Both the position numbers and the translations under genes were made by a program. A DNA stretch of 64,000 nt from Stratiolaelaps scimitus (taxonomy: Eukaryota > Arthropoda > Arachnida > Mesostigmata > Laelapidae). This document shows positions 13,200 to 26,481 of this stretch, piece after piece (position 1 is the first letter of the stretch; every line of letters starts with the position of its first letter). The stretch is from NCBI GenBank assembly GCA_019614645.1, contig JABWDB010000010.1, positions 10,000,001 to 10,064,000 of the forward strand, written 5' to 3'. Below the pieces are notes generated by a model. The model was not told the origin of the DNA, made no database searches, and worked only from the letters and a program-made list of their open reading frames with translations.

Positions 13200-15389
13200 C
13201 TCGTGTCATAACCTGGAGAGATTGATCTAATCATAATATATTATTAGAAGATTATTATTTTCCCTAAACTTGCCGCATAACATCATCAAAGGATATAGTG
13301 ATGTGAGTGTGCAAGTAAACACAATATTTTTAAGGATATGCGTCGATGGTAGAACCTACTCTCCTATGGTATGATATTATTTTGAGCAAGAATTTATTAG
13401 TCTGCAAAAAGGGCGGATACAAGTCTAGAGCCTTAACCTCAACAATGTTGCGTAATTTTGCGTATACACAACGCTACACCATCATTTATATCATCTCGAA
13501 AATCGCTAGGTCGGCCCCGTGTTCATAAACGTTCGTAAACGGCGTTATGAGAAATAGACGAGAGGGGAATACAAAGTATCCCGATATATTGCTCAAACAG
13601 TTCATGCTGATGGATTTTCTTATTTCAGTCAATATGTTCCAATTGTCATTAGTCTGCTTATGTAATTTGTCTTCGATGAATTATTTTTATTTTTACGTAA
13701 CTTACCAAGAAACAATTTCATTAAACCAAAATGATCTCGTGGTGCCGTTATAATTAGCTGTGCTTTTTTCACGTATTTTCAATAGAACATGTACAATCTG
13801 GGCGTAAGCAGTACCTTCGAACACTGAAGAGATCATTTTTCTTAAATAAAATGCGAGTATAAGAGCAAGAATAATTCCAGTAACAAAACAACTATCCGAA
13901 CATTTCAACAAATAACGAATTAGGCACCACGACAAGTATAATGAATCTACAAAAAGTTTACGATAAAGTGAATGTGCATTCTAGCGATAAATGTGTCTTG
14001 CCATCGAATTAGAAGACGGAATGTGAATCACTAGAAAGCATCTAATTTATGACAAATGAGATCAGTGAACTGTAAACTGATTCAGAACTTAAATTGTTTG
14101 GACCTATGCGCGATTGGCAAATAAGTGCAAAAACAAACTGCAAATTGTGAATGACATTGATTCTTATCGTTTTCAAATGCATGTTTAATTTTTCTATGAA
14201 CATACACAGTTGTTTTCTGTCATATCTATTGCTCGCATTGTATCGTCTACATATTCTTTATGATATATTATTCTTGTTTCCTTCATCACCTATAGGCTTA
14301 TTGAAATTTCTGTTCGTCAAGCATTAGCGTTGAGTTTGTTAAGCTATTTCGCAGTGAAGGGCGAAAGTAGGCTGACTTACGTCAGAACTAAGTTTCGTAC
14401 TTAGGAAAATGTATGTGCACAGTTAAACCAGCTTCTACTTACTGGTAATTTAGGTTTTGTCCTAACCGTAGCCCTATCTCCCTCCTAACGTTTTTTTTCG
14501 CACGACGTGCATATTCTCTGCTTGAGATAGCGCTGCAATACTCTAGTGAGCGTTCGATGGATTTCTTAAATTCGTCAACCGCGAGCGCGCATAGCCCAAG
14601 CCCACCTGGATTCAACAGAGTGATTTAAATGGGACGCAGTGGGTCACAGAACGGGTTCCTAGTTCTGATTCGGTGAAGGTGCAGATTTCAACTTCGTCGG
14701 ACAACGTATTTCTTTGAATAGGAGGGACGCTTTTTTGTATTTTCAACAATACAGCAACACACAGTAGAAAGGCACAACAGCCTAAGTGTACGTTAGCGTG
14801 ATACCTCCGCTTTGGAGTATTGGTACATGCTGCCAACGTTTCAGATTCCCGGGGGTCCTGGCGCACTTACGTAGAAACTGCTGATTAAATCATTTTGGGG
14901 TTATTGCTCATGCCCAGGTAATTAAATACTTGGCCGATTGGAAAACCAGGAATGAATTTTATCAGGCAGTAAAACTTCGTTTTCCTCACGTAACACGAAG
15001 ATTTGCAAAGTTAAATCCACCAAATCACACCCTAAATGTAGAGCTTTGAAGCAAGTCAGAAGGGAGACCTCTGACAGAAAACCAAGACGAACCCTTCAAA
15101 CAGGCGTCAGAGGTTTCGTCAAATACATACGTAAATCTAAATAACAATGGGAGAGGAGACAATACATTGCTGCTGGATACTAAGGGAGACTGACAGACTG
15201 GCAAGGCTCTGACTCAGAGGACAAAATATTTTCTAAGTACACCTTTATTCGACCAAGGGTTGCTTTCACAAAATATAAGATTATTACATTGACAAAATAT
15301 TGCTCACATCAGGTAAATACAATTCTATACCGATGCATTTTCTTTCCATGGGGCAATATACGTGCGTATATATAATTGTTTGATACATA

Positions 15390-15830
15390 ACTACCTACGA
15401 CCTGGCACCTGCCAGATACAAATTTGTTTCGTACACGCTCAGTCGTTTCAATATGTCTTTTTGTAAGAGAAAGCCTCCAAGCCTCACAAGAGCAGGTGGT
15501 CTTTTGTAGAGGTTTAGGTAAAAATAAGGCGTTTTCACAATATACTGCGTACATTGAATCCGACAGAAATATGTCGTTTCCTTAGTACAGCTTTGAAACC
15601 GCACTTATTGTCTAATTCCTGCCATTCGACCTCGGTTGCAGAAAGGCCATACAGTTTGAGGTCATCGGCATATAATGTGTGCTTGATAGAAAATGCGATA
15701 ACATCGTCAATGTTCAAAATATATATATACAAACCTGGATAAAACCAAGGCAATAGCCTGTCTATCAGGGAGCCTTGACTTACATCACTTGGTCTTCCAC
15801 CTTATTAAAAACGGTATTATCATTACCCTC
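15390..15830 (-). pseudogene. LINE reverse transcriptase remnant
   Basis: On the minus strand, between about 15780 and 15630, the translation contains SQGS (decayed PQGS) and, about 25 residues later, TLYADDLKLYG. This is the order of the palm-domain motifs of non-LTR reverse transcriptases (PQGSVLGP, then YADD). The frame ends soon after, and only loose similarity continues downstream. No element ends are visible, so this is a dead fragment. The family is probably CR1/Jockey-like, judging only from the YADDLK wording. Confidence 0.55.
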
Positions 15831-16980
15831 TAGAGGGTTTTCATCATAACCGATATATTTGGTATCAGTTGCTTTGCGTCCACCAGTCCGACGCTGCTGG
15901 CGTTAATGCATAGCAGTCGAGAAAAATAGAGCCACTACTTCTATTGACGGAAAGAGTTCAACTTCACAACATTTCAGATTACTTCTTGCTAAACACAGAC
16001 ACCACCATATCGATCGGGTGTCACGATGGTATCGGAAAACACTATGTCGATCATTGCAAGATAGTTTTCTATGATACGAATTTACCAAGCGATGTTTCAG
16101 TATAGAACCCAGGACAGTATTATTTAGGTGCATAGGCATTGAGCAGATCAATAGAGCCTGTTTTGAGCGAGCATTCATATACCATTCATAGAGTTTTCAG
16201 AGGACGGGGATCTGCTTTTATTATACTCTCCAACTATGATATATTATAGTTAAGACAAACTACGTTCATTAGTGTTTTGGAGATTATTCGAAATTTCACG
16301 GGCGATCGGACGAGCAACAACCAGTGTTCCCTGATCACCAAAGTAAATGTCGTCGGCTTGAATCTTCCTGTGCTTGCTCTCTTTGACGACGTCGTTCAGA
16401 CCGATATGGAAAATGATGATCTTTCTGAATATTAGGGAATGCACCGCATTGGGGAACTGGAAGGCTGGTAGCCTGAAGGATATAAAATAAGTTCTAAGTC
16501 TTCTCCCAATTAAGATAAAATTGATTTAAACGCCTAGTAGCATTGACTTTGAGCACCAGCTTCAATAAATATTTTAAGAGCAATTAAAGGCCCAAGATAA
16601 AGGTCCAAGGCCTTAGTCAATATGAGCCTCACACTCCCAGACAAATAACCTAATCGCGAAGCCCGGTGTTGATGATAGGTTTTGCTCGGACCTCTAAAGG
16701 AGGTAATTGAATTACTGAGTTGGGCAGATGCCAACGAATAATTTTCCTTGTGTAGCCTGAACTAAACAATTTAAAAAAGGGTAAATACTAGAGCAGTTAG
16801 AAAAAATTTTGTACGGAAAACTGCTTATAAAACTGACCGTTATGTAGATCCAAAACTGGAACAATGGTGGCCTCACGTATATATTTTGATAACCTGGCGA
16901 CGACCGACACATTTTACATGATCGATCTTATATCTGCACTTGCTATGTAATACAGTAAATGATGTTTTTCGTAACGCATA

Positions 16981-16986
16981 TTTATT
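16981..16986 (-). terminator. Candidate poly(A) signal AATAAA
   Basis: The minus strand reads AATAAA here, about 220 bases after the stop codon of the Cys-module gene. It is the first canonical hexamer I noticed on that strand. The position suits a short 3' UTR, but the region is AT-rich and the match may be chance. Confidence 0.3.
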
Positions 16987-17204
16987 TACATATATATCTG
17001 TCCGAAAACCTTAAAACAATGTTTACAAATCTTGGCTTTTGCACGAAGTGCTATCTATATAAGCAATTTGAACTCATGTAGAGTAAATTTTCTCTCACGT
17101 CAATCGTCCAGCGCAGTTGGCAGTTTGCCACAGTGGATAGATGGCCTTAGTTTGTAATAGCAAGGCCTTAAAAAGTTGTATGCTGTAGTCGGTCCGTATA
17201 ATAA

Positions 17205-19075
17205 TTACACATCGTTAATGCTATCATCAGCAGTTGGTAAAATACCGGGCTCACTGATAACGGTGGTACGGCTGCTTCCTATTTGCGATTGACGCAATGC
17301 ATCTTCTCGACGCCGTAAGGAGGTATCGACCTTGGAGGATAAAATTGAAAATGGAGACGGACGTTGTTGTTGTCCTTCTTGCTTTTTTGCACGAGCCTCG
17401 TCATAAGCGAATGTCGAGAATTCCTCGAAGTTACCTGGAGGCCGGCCTTCGGATCTAACTGTGCACGCCTTAGTGCAAACGACACAGCCATTCACCTCTT
17501 CTGTGCACCCTAACATGCGGAGACATGCTACCTGCAATAGTTACAAGAGTCCGTTAAGATGCAGAACAACTAATAGTACTTGATTAGAATGATCGTCAAG
17601 TTAGATGCCAGTCTACACTCGATTACCACCCGTCGAGCTGTCTTATAATTTAAACATTTTAATAATTTGATTTATAAATAAGTTATTTGAAATCCCACTA
17701 GAACACGTGACATCCAATCCTGAGAGACGATTGGATCAAAAAGGTGTGGCGACGGATTCTAAGTAGAGTTCATTCAGAAAATTGTCAGCAATGAGCCTGT
17801 ATTTGATGTCTCTTCTCTACCTGGCACACACACACACGCATCAAGCGGGGCAGGATATATTGCGGGTAGGCAGAGTATTAATTAATGCACAACGCAATCT
17901 TTTCAAAATGAGCTGCAAACACTAACAATAAAAATAATATTTTATATGTTTCTATTTTGCTAATTTTTAACTAGAAGAAAAGTTGCGGTATTGTTAGAAG
18001 CAGCTTTTGCGTATGATCTCCCAAACAATGTTGGTGGAAATAATATGCCTTTAGGATAATGAAATATTAATTTTAAGACTCTGGCAGTCTGAATATGCTG
18101 CATTACCTAATTAGCCTTAATGCCCGTTCCTAACCTAACGCCACTGTTAATATCTATGCGTGTAAGCCTGCAAGGATAAGACCGCCTTGACACGCACGGG
18201 CAGCTGCGGCATGGGGTATCGAGGCCCCTAATGGCTTCACCTCACCGGAGTTACGTCTAGTCAACCCACATGACAATGTGAGTTACAGCATATCAGTATT
18301 TTTTAGCGACACGTGTGAAAAATCTGTGTTACTGCAGGTTAGGTATAGGCATATAGCCCAGTCTCTCACCGCTGGCGGACAGCCCGTTCGATCAAGTCTA
18401 CACTCGGGCGCACAGTAGGGGCATCCAGTCGAATCTCGTCGTAGACAGCTCCATCGCGGCATGCACTCGGAGATTGGGTGGGCACATCGCTGAGCTGAAC
18501 AGTCCATAGAAATTTTAAAGGTAATTAAAATACGAATCACTTACTAATTAGTATTGATCATCCAATTGCATTTATTCCAAATAATTTATTCAATAATGAC
18601 CTCAATGACCAGTCAGCCCGCATATATAATTAGCTGTCTCACCTATAGCTGTAACTCTAGTTGGCAGAGATTCTCAAGGACAAATAGCCGGACAAATAGC
18701 AAATTCTTATCGATGCTGTCATACATAATATATATATATATATATACTTGTTACAAGGCAAGTCTACAACATTAAGCTAATCCATTGGATATGAAGTACG
18801 TCTACATAAGTGTAAACGGTGTACAACATCGATTAGTAATTCCTGTCGTTTTATTTTGTTGAGACAAACCTCGAGCTTTATGAAATTTGCCTTAAAAGGG
18901 TGGTTCAGTTATAATTTTAATTTGAAAAAATCATTGGAAATGCTCCTTTTTAGTTTTAAAAACGAAAAATCAACGCGGACTCACATGATGCTGGTAGATG
19001 AGCTAGTATAAATAGAGTAGACCACCAGGCTAAACTGAGCGCAATTGTGGTCCTGTTGCGTACCGGGCTTGACAT
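17205..19075 (-). CDS. Secreted protein with two six-Cys modules
   Basis: Three minus-strand exons: 18985-19075, 18370-18494 and 17205-17531. Phases (1, then 0) fit exactly and give 180 aa. Residues 1-30 form a good signal peptide: charged start, hydrophobic core ALSLAWWSTLFILAHL, small residues after. The mature part holds two tandem modules, C-x6-C-x5-C-x7-C-x2-C-x3-C (about 34-62) and C-x5-C-x4-C-x6-C-x2-C-x3-C (about 69-95). Both have Gly just before the fourth Cys (DSTGC, EVNGC). The remaining 85 or so residues are hydrophilic, Arg/Gln/Ser-rich and probably disordered. A TATA box lies 42 bases before the ATG. The NGC-x2-C ending recalls antistasin-type inhibitor domains, but the spacing differs, so I do not assign a family or function. 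All three exon borders have clean GT/AG. Confidence 0.7.
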
Positions 19076-19116
19076 CGTAGCAGCAATAGCAGCAGCTTTA
19101 AATCAAGACTTGTATA

Positions 19117-19124
19117 CTTTTATA
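19117..19124 (-). promoter_or_regulatory. TATA box of the Cys-module gene
   Basis: The minus strand reads TATAAAAG, preceded by a GC-rich flank (GGCCCCGG). The ATG lies 42 bases downstream, so a start about 30 bases after the box would leave a very short 5' UTR. A strong TATA box is common for regulated, tissue-specific secreted products. Confidence 0.5.
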
Positions 19125-19264
19125 CCGGGGCCGAGTGGCGAGAGAAATTAAGTCAGGTATATCAAGAAAAACAACATGAAATGAGATTAATGTTAATTGA
19201 CTCTCGTAATAAGAGCTAAATCTCTGGTAGATTTTGTGCTATTGACCGGACTCCCTGAAACGTC

Positions 19265-19850
19265 ATGGTCAAGTTAGTTAAAAGTAAAAAAAAAAGATTG
19301 ATATGGGAAGAACTCACAGCGAATAACCTCAAACAACTGAACCGAGTAAAGGCCTCCTTCTTCAAGAGAGCTCTGGGATTAAACAAAACGACCCGCAATC
19401 GTCTCGTATATTTCTTGGCGGACTCGTCGCTGCTCATAGCGGACTTGCGCGCCTCTGTGAACTCCCAGCTGGGGTGCCTTTAACGTCATCTTAAGAATCA
19501 GAGAGCAGAAATTTGCGGAGGACCTCGTTGAACTCTAAAGCAACGACGCATGTTGATTGGACTGGGACCGACAGGCGAAACCGACACCGAAACTGACTCG
19601 CTTCGCCGTGTACGACTTCCGCCATAGACTATGCAATAAACAGGGTGTCCATGAGCCGGATGATAGGTGTGGGTGTTCCAAGCGCGGGGGCATCTGTGAC
19701 AGATACATACCATGCCCTCTGCTACTCTGCAGTTGTTGAACCGTTCATTTATTTTCGAGAGGACAAAAATAGGGTGCAACTGATCTGCATCTTAAGTCTG
19801 AACCCTAGTCCGACCAGGTTATCGAAAGCACTTGCTCAGAACCTTGCTTC
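19265..19850 (+). pseudogene. LINE C-terminal remnant
   Basis: The plus strand encodes LNRVKASFFKRALGL followed by RNRLVYFLA. This resembles the segment after the reverse transcriptase in several non-LTR elements (LxRVqasFLKRxLxLxxxxxNRLVY). A Cys/His-rich stretch follows in a different frame near 19600-19735, so the copy is frameshifted. No 5' part or tail is visible. Confidence 0.35.
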
Positions 19851-22533
19851 CAACTAACAACATCCGCCGATGCGGCTCTACTTCGGATAACTATTCAGGT
19901 GTGTTTCGTTTGAACTCTGTAAGGGCAGGTGGTATCGATGTCACGCATCATTAGCTGGTATACAAGCTTGATATACGTAGAAAATAGACGCAGTCACACG
20001 ACAGAATTACGAATGCCGAACAGAATGAACTGCTTAATATGTTTTGAGGTTGTGGCAATTCACTTATACTGATGAATAAATCTATGCACTGTGCCCAAGT
20101 TTGAATACCTAACTGTCTATGCTACCTCATTTGTGTAGATTTATATACTTGGTTCATCGTCAGTCCGTTTGGCTGTGGTGTAATTTTCTTATACCAAAAG
20201 TGCAGCCCAAGACATTCAATTAATGGAGAATTTCTGTGCTGCATTTGGTACGCTAAACGACATCGAGTACCCGCTTGTTGTCCCTGGTAATCCCAATTCT
20301 TCTCTCATGTCCTGGGCAGCGATATGCTGTGGGCACCTAAGGGCCACTTAGGAAAGCTGTTTTTAGATTTCTGCATTCTATGTTGCTTTGAACAGTTAGT
20401 GGGCTGTAGCAATCCTCCGGCTTAGTGGAAATCGGCTGAATGTCGTTTTGCGTGCTGACGATCTAATTGATGTCGCGCAGATATCTAATACTCCATACCC
20501 AGTAAAGGCTGATTATCTAGGCATAATCTTCCCTATACGGTTGCCTAAATACACATAGATAGGCATTCAGATACACAGATACGAAATATGCACTCAGCCG
20601 GTAACGCGCCGAAGTATAGCCAATGGTTCCGCCGCCTCCAGATTATAAGTGTATTTCTTCTGGCGTTTTAAGATAAGAGATGATCTAGCTGTTTTAATCG
20701 ACCCGACTGCTGCAAAATTACGAACGACTACAGGATAATAAAGCTTTTTCGAAGGACTCTTATCTTCAAAACCGCAACGAGTAAAATTTTCGACGCTACT
20801 CACTCTCATTTTCAGCTAATTCGAAGGTGGTCTATTCCATGGCCTATGCAGAAACGAGAGGTCGTGGATTCTTCACGATATGTCCACACTTTCTCCCAAA
20901 TTTTCAGGTTCTGGTAAGTGCTGCAGCCGCTGTCTCAAGCCATTTTTCACGCCTTTATACATCGTGTAGCCCATAACGGATGTATATGTCAGCATATCAA
21001 TTTAAATATATCAATCATACAAATGTTTTTATCTGTCTGCTTTTGTGTGCTATATTGAAGTCTTGAAAAAAACAATTTGGTGCAGCTATTATCTAATATA
21101 TTCTTAATCGGTTATTGAAGAAGTTTCGATACACGCAGTGGCAAAGTTTCGGGTGCCCCATTAAAAAAAGCTATGTTCTGCCAATACCTAATTATAGTAT
21201 AAAAATGAAGGGCCTATAACTATGTAACTAACATAAGCGTATTTTGACATGAATGTTTTTCTTAACATTATTAAACATTCTACACAAATTATCCATCATT
21301 AACAAGCAAAAAGCTTACAATTGGCTCCTATGTGAACTTACCCAATTGAGATGAATGCTATCCATCGTGGACAAGTTTGTTTGTGTATATACATTTTGCG
21401 TGGGTTGTACAGCGATAACATTTTCTCCTTGGATACATAAATTAGCAATGTATTCCGGGCCCATTCTGAGCAGTTCGTATACTTATTTAAGGTTTTTCGA
21501 TTTCTTATTCTACTCTGCAAACTTATTTTTTCAATCACTGCCAACTGAAATCTATTCACATAAGAAAATTTATATCATCGATTATATCCACATGGTTTTA
21601 CCAGCCTTCAAACAACATTGGCTGACAGATACAACGCAGTCTTTGGTATTGTAATTAGATTAGATTCCATCTCGTCCCGCGTGAGCGTTAGTATCATCTG
21701 AGTATCGTATTCATTCAGTTATGATGTTCTCACAAATCCACCATATTTGTCAATCAAATGTGGCATTGGAAAACATCTGTTACCGGATTAGTTGCCATTT
21801 TCTGGCGGTATGAAATTCAGTAGCGAAATGGCTATTCGGAATCAACGAGCAATGGTTATGCCAATACTTAGCTTATTATGTTAGCTTTATATTACGGTCA
21901 TCACATGCGCAAATGTGAAGCTTTTACTTAATACAAAGTCAGAATAGAAATTCAATATTATAAGAGCAAAGAATTGTAGAATCGAAGACAAGCGAACGTT
22001 AACTTCTTCTGGACACATCTTTATAAACATTTAGTCTCGCTGTTTTCTTAATATGATTATTATTGCTGTGAATAATCAAGCTTATATTATTGAAAATATC
22101 AAGAATGGACTGACACGGAATTTAGTTTCAGCAGTTATTAAAAGGTAGTAGCATAGGCCTAATCTAACGCAAAATACGAGAGCTATTATGAGAACTTTGC
22201 GTTAAATCTGACAGTGTATTTGCGACTTAAAACTCATTTGTCTACTTTCGAGAATATTATTATACGAATTTCCTTTTGAATTTGTTATATCTAACTTAAA
22301 GATATTGTAAAAAGAAATCCACTATTTTCTGTTTGTACACTTAAAAATCACAATACTATTTATCCCCCTTTACCATTTATTCTTTGTTTTCCCTGTCTCG
22401 TAGTTGAAGGCGAAGAAATGAGATATGTAGTTGTTGCTTCGTTGGAGTGACAGAAGATTATGTCATCTTTCTTCAATTTGGTGCTGAGGTTCTATAAACT
22501 GCTGGCATTTTTACAACATAGCGTTGCACTCTT

Positions 22534-22620
22534 GTCGAGCCCGGTGGCGCGATGCATTCGTGTGCGCCTCGCAATCGGAGGAGACACGTAGGTGCACGGG
22601 TTCGATCCCCACCGTTGCAC
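22534..22620 (+). mobile_element. tRNA-like SINE head, second family
   Basis: The sequence has an A-box-like GGTGGCGCGATGC, an anticodon-arm-like stem (CCTC...GAGG) and a good B box, GGGTTCGATCCCC, in tRNA order and spacing. The acceptor ends do not pair, so it is not a functional tRNA gene. The head differs from the 26482/44231 family, so it is a separate tRNA-derived SINE or a solitary tRNA pseudogene. Confidence 0.5.
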
Positions 22621-24340
22621 ATTTGCATTTAAAAGGGGTCCGTCTTACGAAGCAATGCTAAAAGCAGTACCGTGGACGGTACTGCAGTACAGTATACAGT
22701 ACCGTTGCAATATACCCACCGGTATATTGCAACCAAATATACTCACAACTATTTTTATCGATATACATGTTTTTATGTTCTGAATTGTAGTTGTCCAGTG
22801 GAAACTAAAGAGTATCAATTGGGTTCTGTCTCATATTGCTGCCTTTATATATGAGTTGGTAAATATTTTGTTCTTTTTAATTCAATATACACCGATACAA
22901 TCCGCGGATACAGATTCAGTAATCCAAATTCACAAGGGCTACGAAAAGTGAGCAAATAAGTGGGCACACCTAAATTGTACTACAGACTAGTGGTAAGTTA
23001 TTAAGAAACTACATTTTCTCTACTTAGTTTATCCATTATTACAAATATAATACATTAAACAGAGAGCAGAGGAGTTTTTCTTGCCGTGAATTAGTATGCC
23101 GGAAGAGTAGCAGCTTACTTTGGTATAGTCCTCGGTGATCACAATAGGTCTGGTCTGTACCGGCCTCCTCCTGATGTTGCCCCAGTGTTGGTGACTACCA
23201 CTTGAGGGTGGCTAAACGTTGATTCACTTCGTTTGATCTCCAGCCCACTTCTGAGTTTTTGTGTTAGGCTGAAGCATCGTTGCAGGGAAGAGTGATAGGG
23301 CAATAAGCAAGGGAGAGGGCAACCATTTTACCATTTCCAAAGGGCGTCGACAGAATAATTCCACAGAACAATTTCACTGTGTCGTTGAGCTGGTCCCGAC
23401 TCTCCTAGATCGCAAAGGGACCAGCGAAAACTGCGCAGTAGACCACTCCTTGGAACAATCGTGGTACACGCCAATTCGGCAATGTGAGAAGATAAATATC
23501 ACATAATTAAAATTTAAATTATTTTTTGTTTTGAAGAAATTATGTATACTTCCATTACCGCACATTTCGCAGTGGAAATGGAGCAAATCAGATCAGTCCC
23601 ATATTGTTCGCCTTCTGAAATCAAGTTATCAGATATTGACGCTATTATTAGCTCTCTAGTGATACAGATAAAATACTGTCATTAGAACAAGTTTAGTTAC
23701 GTGCTATTGAGTTCCGGATGCTGCGCATAATGTAATATAGTTGGATTGTATTTTCGAGGAACTCGAATACTGGCTTTCGTATTTTTGGCGATTTTAAGCA
23801 ATATCCTCACTAGGACAGCTGTAGATTTGCGAAGACAAGAAATCCCGTGTGAGTACACGCGGAGGAACCTGGTGAAAAATGTCTAACTAGGGAGTTTCCT
23901 ATAAATCCTAAGCACGAGAATATGTTTTCCGCCATCCGTTTTTGAGATCAAGTTTTTATTTTTTGCCAATGAAAAAGGTGCTCGCCACCAATTTCTCTAT
24001 TAGACTAGACGCCACTAAAATATAGGAAGTTGGCGCAGGTCGGCAGTGCTGGTTTCCGACGTAATTTTTTTTATATGGTGAAATTAATTTTTTACTTACA
24101 ACTAAATGTGACAGACCAGAGACAACATATTCTCTAGTAACTTCTAGTTAAAACCCTTCATGTCACTCTTAAATAAACAAATGATTTACGCGCTCCGTTT
24201 TAGTTGTAGGTCTAAGATTTCATCGACTGTATCTTCCCTTTTCGTCCACTTGGAACATAAGACAATGGAACAGGTTCATCTACATAGAGAGGATTCCAAA
24301 GCAAACGTCCCGAGGAACTTCCAGTTTCAAGTTCAACGAA

Positions 24341-24590
24341 TTAAATACCCTCGTTCCTTGACCGTTCACAACACGTAGAAGTCTTGAGCTCCGCCCCATT
24401 AGAAGAGTAGGTGAGCTGATACGAGCACCAAAGTGAGTCACAGAACATTAATGCGCATGGAGCCGGGACCACATATACTTGGCCGATAACCAGATTCTCT
24501 CTGTATTCCGCCACCATCAGCATGATGTCGTCCGCATTACAGGCCACCGGTGGTTCAATTGTCAGCTTGACTTGGTAGCATAAACAACAA
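24341..24590 (-). pseudogene. Possible reverse transcriptase scrap
   Basis: The minus strand encodes EPPVACNADDIMLMVAEYR. This resembles the catalytic [YF]ADD block of R1/I-like LINE reverse transcriptases, with the aromatic residue lost. About 70 codons are open and then stop. I also considered a host exon, but found no clean acceptor upstream and no partner exon. Confidence 0.35.
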
Positions 24591-25888
24591 GCTTTTAAAA
24601 AACTAAATTTTGAAGCATGTTGTTCTAATTTCGTTACATTCTTACCTATAAGCAGTTTGTTTAAGATTATATACTTATTGGTTCATCTATTTATGTACTA
24701 TGTACCCAAGGCAAAAAAATAATTAAAATGGGTAACACACCAGCTCATCTCTGTTACAAAATGGAGTTGAAGGAATTTCCTCTACTTACATATAGATCGC
24801 CTTATCCTCAGATCGTAGGGCTCTCTGTCAAACGTTCACGGCGTTATTTTAGAGCCAATTATCTCTAGCTAGTTACTAAGTGAAAAGTGCATTTGGAGCT
24901 TTCGAACACGTATGATGAACCGGTTCTATGGCAATGAGGACCTTGAGCTTTTTAAAAGTGGTGATCACGGTGTTAACTAAAAGTGCTAAACGAGGACCGT
25001 CATTTGGTTGAATGTGAAGTGGATTAAGGCTGTTTAAAGCTAAAGAAAGGTCAACTTGACCTTACTCAATGACTAATGTATGGGGTTAACCTATCAAATT
25101 GAACTTTCTCTGTAGTATAGTACACACGATATGTGTATATAGTACACACATATATTTGTATATAGTACACACACTTGACGATCAGCCGTATTTCCGTAGA
25201 TTTACGTTTAGGAAGCCAACTGGTTTCTGCCCACTCTTGTTGTTGCGGTGAACCGGTAGGCTACTCGGTCGTCATGGTCTTCCATGTATAAAAATTGCGG
25301 GAAGTGGCCTCCAGAACTCGCTTCTTAATAAGGCCTTAGCTACAGCCCTTCTATCTGCATCTCTATCCTGTGTTCGTGCGAGTGAGTTGTGCAATAGGAA
25401 ACCGGTAGGAACAACGAAAATGTTCATCAAAACCGTATGACAATGTGAGGAATCCATGCTTCGTGGAAAGGCAGGACGCACGTCGCAATGGATAAAAAAA
25501 TCGCCGATTATTACGTCCCTTTGAATAAAAGAGAGTTTGTATTTTATTATTCTGTTAATGACTGATGAACAACAGATAAACGAGCTATAAAGACATCCAG
25601 TTAAATAACAACGGCTCTAATGTCGCTGTGGAGGAGCACGGAGGCAACCGTTGGTTAGATGTGGTGACTGGCTTCTTTTGGTGATGGTCTAATATGTTTC
25701 GGTTCCAGGAAGGCTTATCAACAGTTATTCGGTCCGAATTCATTCCGAAACAGAGTATATTACAATCATAACATAATACAAATGTCAAGCGGTCTTAGGT
25801 AAACAGTTTTTAGTCAATATTAAATTCATTCAGAATAAAATATCAACGAATACAATGTCGAGTAGCATGTCTAGACCATTGGAGAAAA

Positions 25889-26430
25889 TTTAGGTTGACC
25901 CAACAATAATGAGACCTCTATCGTCTTGCGCCGAAATATTATTCTTAGCCGGTTTGCATTCAAATTTGGCGGGTAGTGAGACACAACAATTAGCAAGCAG
26001 GCGGCGCGAAAGCAGCTAGCATTCGGCTTTCGTCTGGCGTTGGAAATGGTAACCGGCAAAGCAGGTCTCTCAGACTGGCATTTTCACAAGAAAAGTGTCA
26101 GGTTTATGTTTCAAAAGAAGGAATGTCTAGCTGAAATCCAACGAATGTTGGTTAGCGTGCACGGCCATAATGCGGTGAATCAACGACAGGCGTGCCGTTG
26201 GTGTGCGCAGTTTACTTAAGGCTGCTGGGACATTAATAAACATCGAGGCCGCCCACCCCTTCCCAAATCTCAATTCGACGAACGGGTCCGGATAATCCAA
26301 AACGCTTTTGAGCAAACTAGAGCTTTTTCATTGACGACTTTGTCCGCTAAAATTGGCGTGCCTCGTGAAACAAGTCGTCGAATTATTAAAAATAATCTGA
26401 GGATGCTGAAAAAAGTGCAAAATGGGTCCA
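25889..26430 (+). mobile_element. Truncated mariner-family element
   Basis: The left end reads TTTAGGTTGACCCAAC, like a mariner terminal repeat. From about 26103 the plus strand encodes the N-terminal DNA-binding part of a mariner transposase: QKKECLAEIQRML, then a W-C-x-Q-F segment, then GRPPLP and the second helix-turn-helix (TTLSAKIGVPRETSRRII). One in-frame TAA (26217-26219) breaks the first half. The catalytic half is absent, and a SINE begins about 50 bases after the homology ends. It is therefore a dead 5' fragment, interrupted or truncated near the SINE insertion. Confidence 0.65.
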
Positions 26431-26481
26431 TCATTGACTCGGTCCTGGCCAACTGTTTGCGAGACAATTTGAAGATAATAG

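Larger units (their letters stand above)
13200..17204. other. Intergenic, repeat remnants only
   Basis: This gap lies between DBT and the Cys-module gene, which converge. Apart from the reverse-transcriptase remnant at 15390-15830 and a candidate poly(A) signal for the minus-strand gene near 16981, I see no exon that could be supported. Confidence 0.5.

Noticed and set aside
15903..16444. Minus-strand frame with FHIGLNDV as an SGNH hydrolase
   Set aside because: Only a seven-residue resemblance, with no catalytic triad context and no adjoining exon.
22534..22620. Functional tRNA gene
   Set aside because: The B box is good, but the acceptor ends do not pair and the A box and arm lengths do not fold into a normal cloverleaf.
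24341..24590. C-terminal exon of IPPK (DDIMLMV resembling DCSLMLT)
   Set aside because: The true ARDCSLML exon is at 28876-29061, and the gene ends cleanly at 27979, so this frame cannot belong to IPPK.
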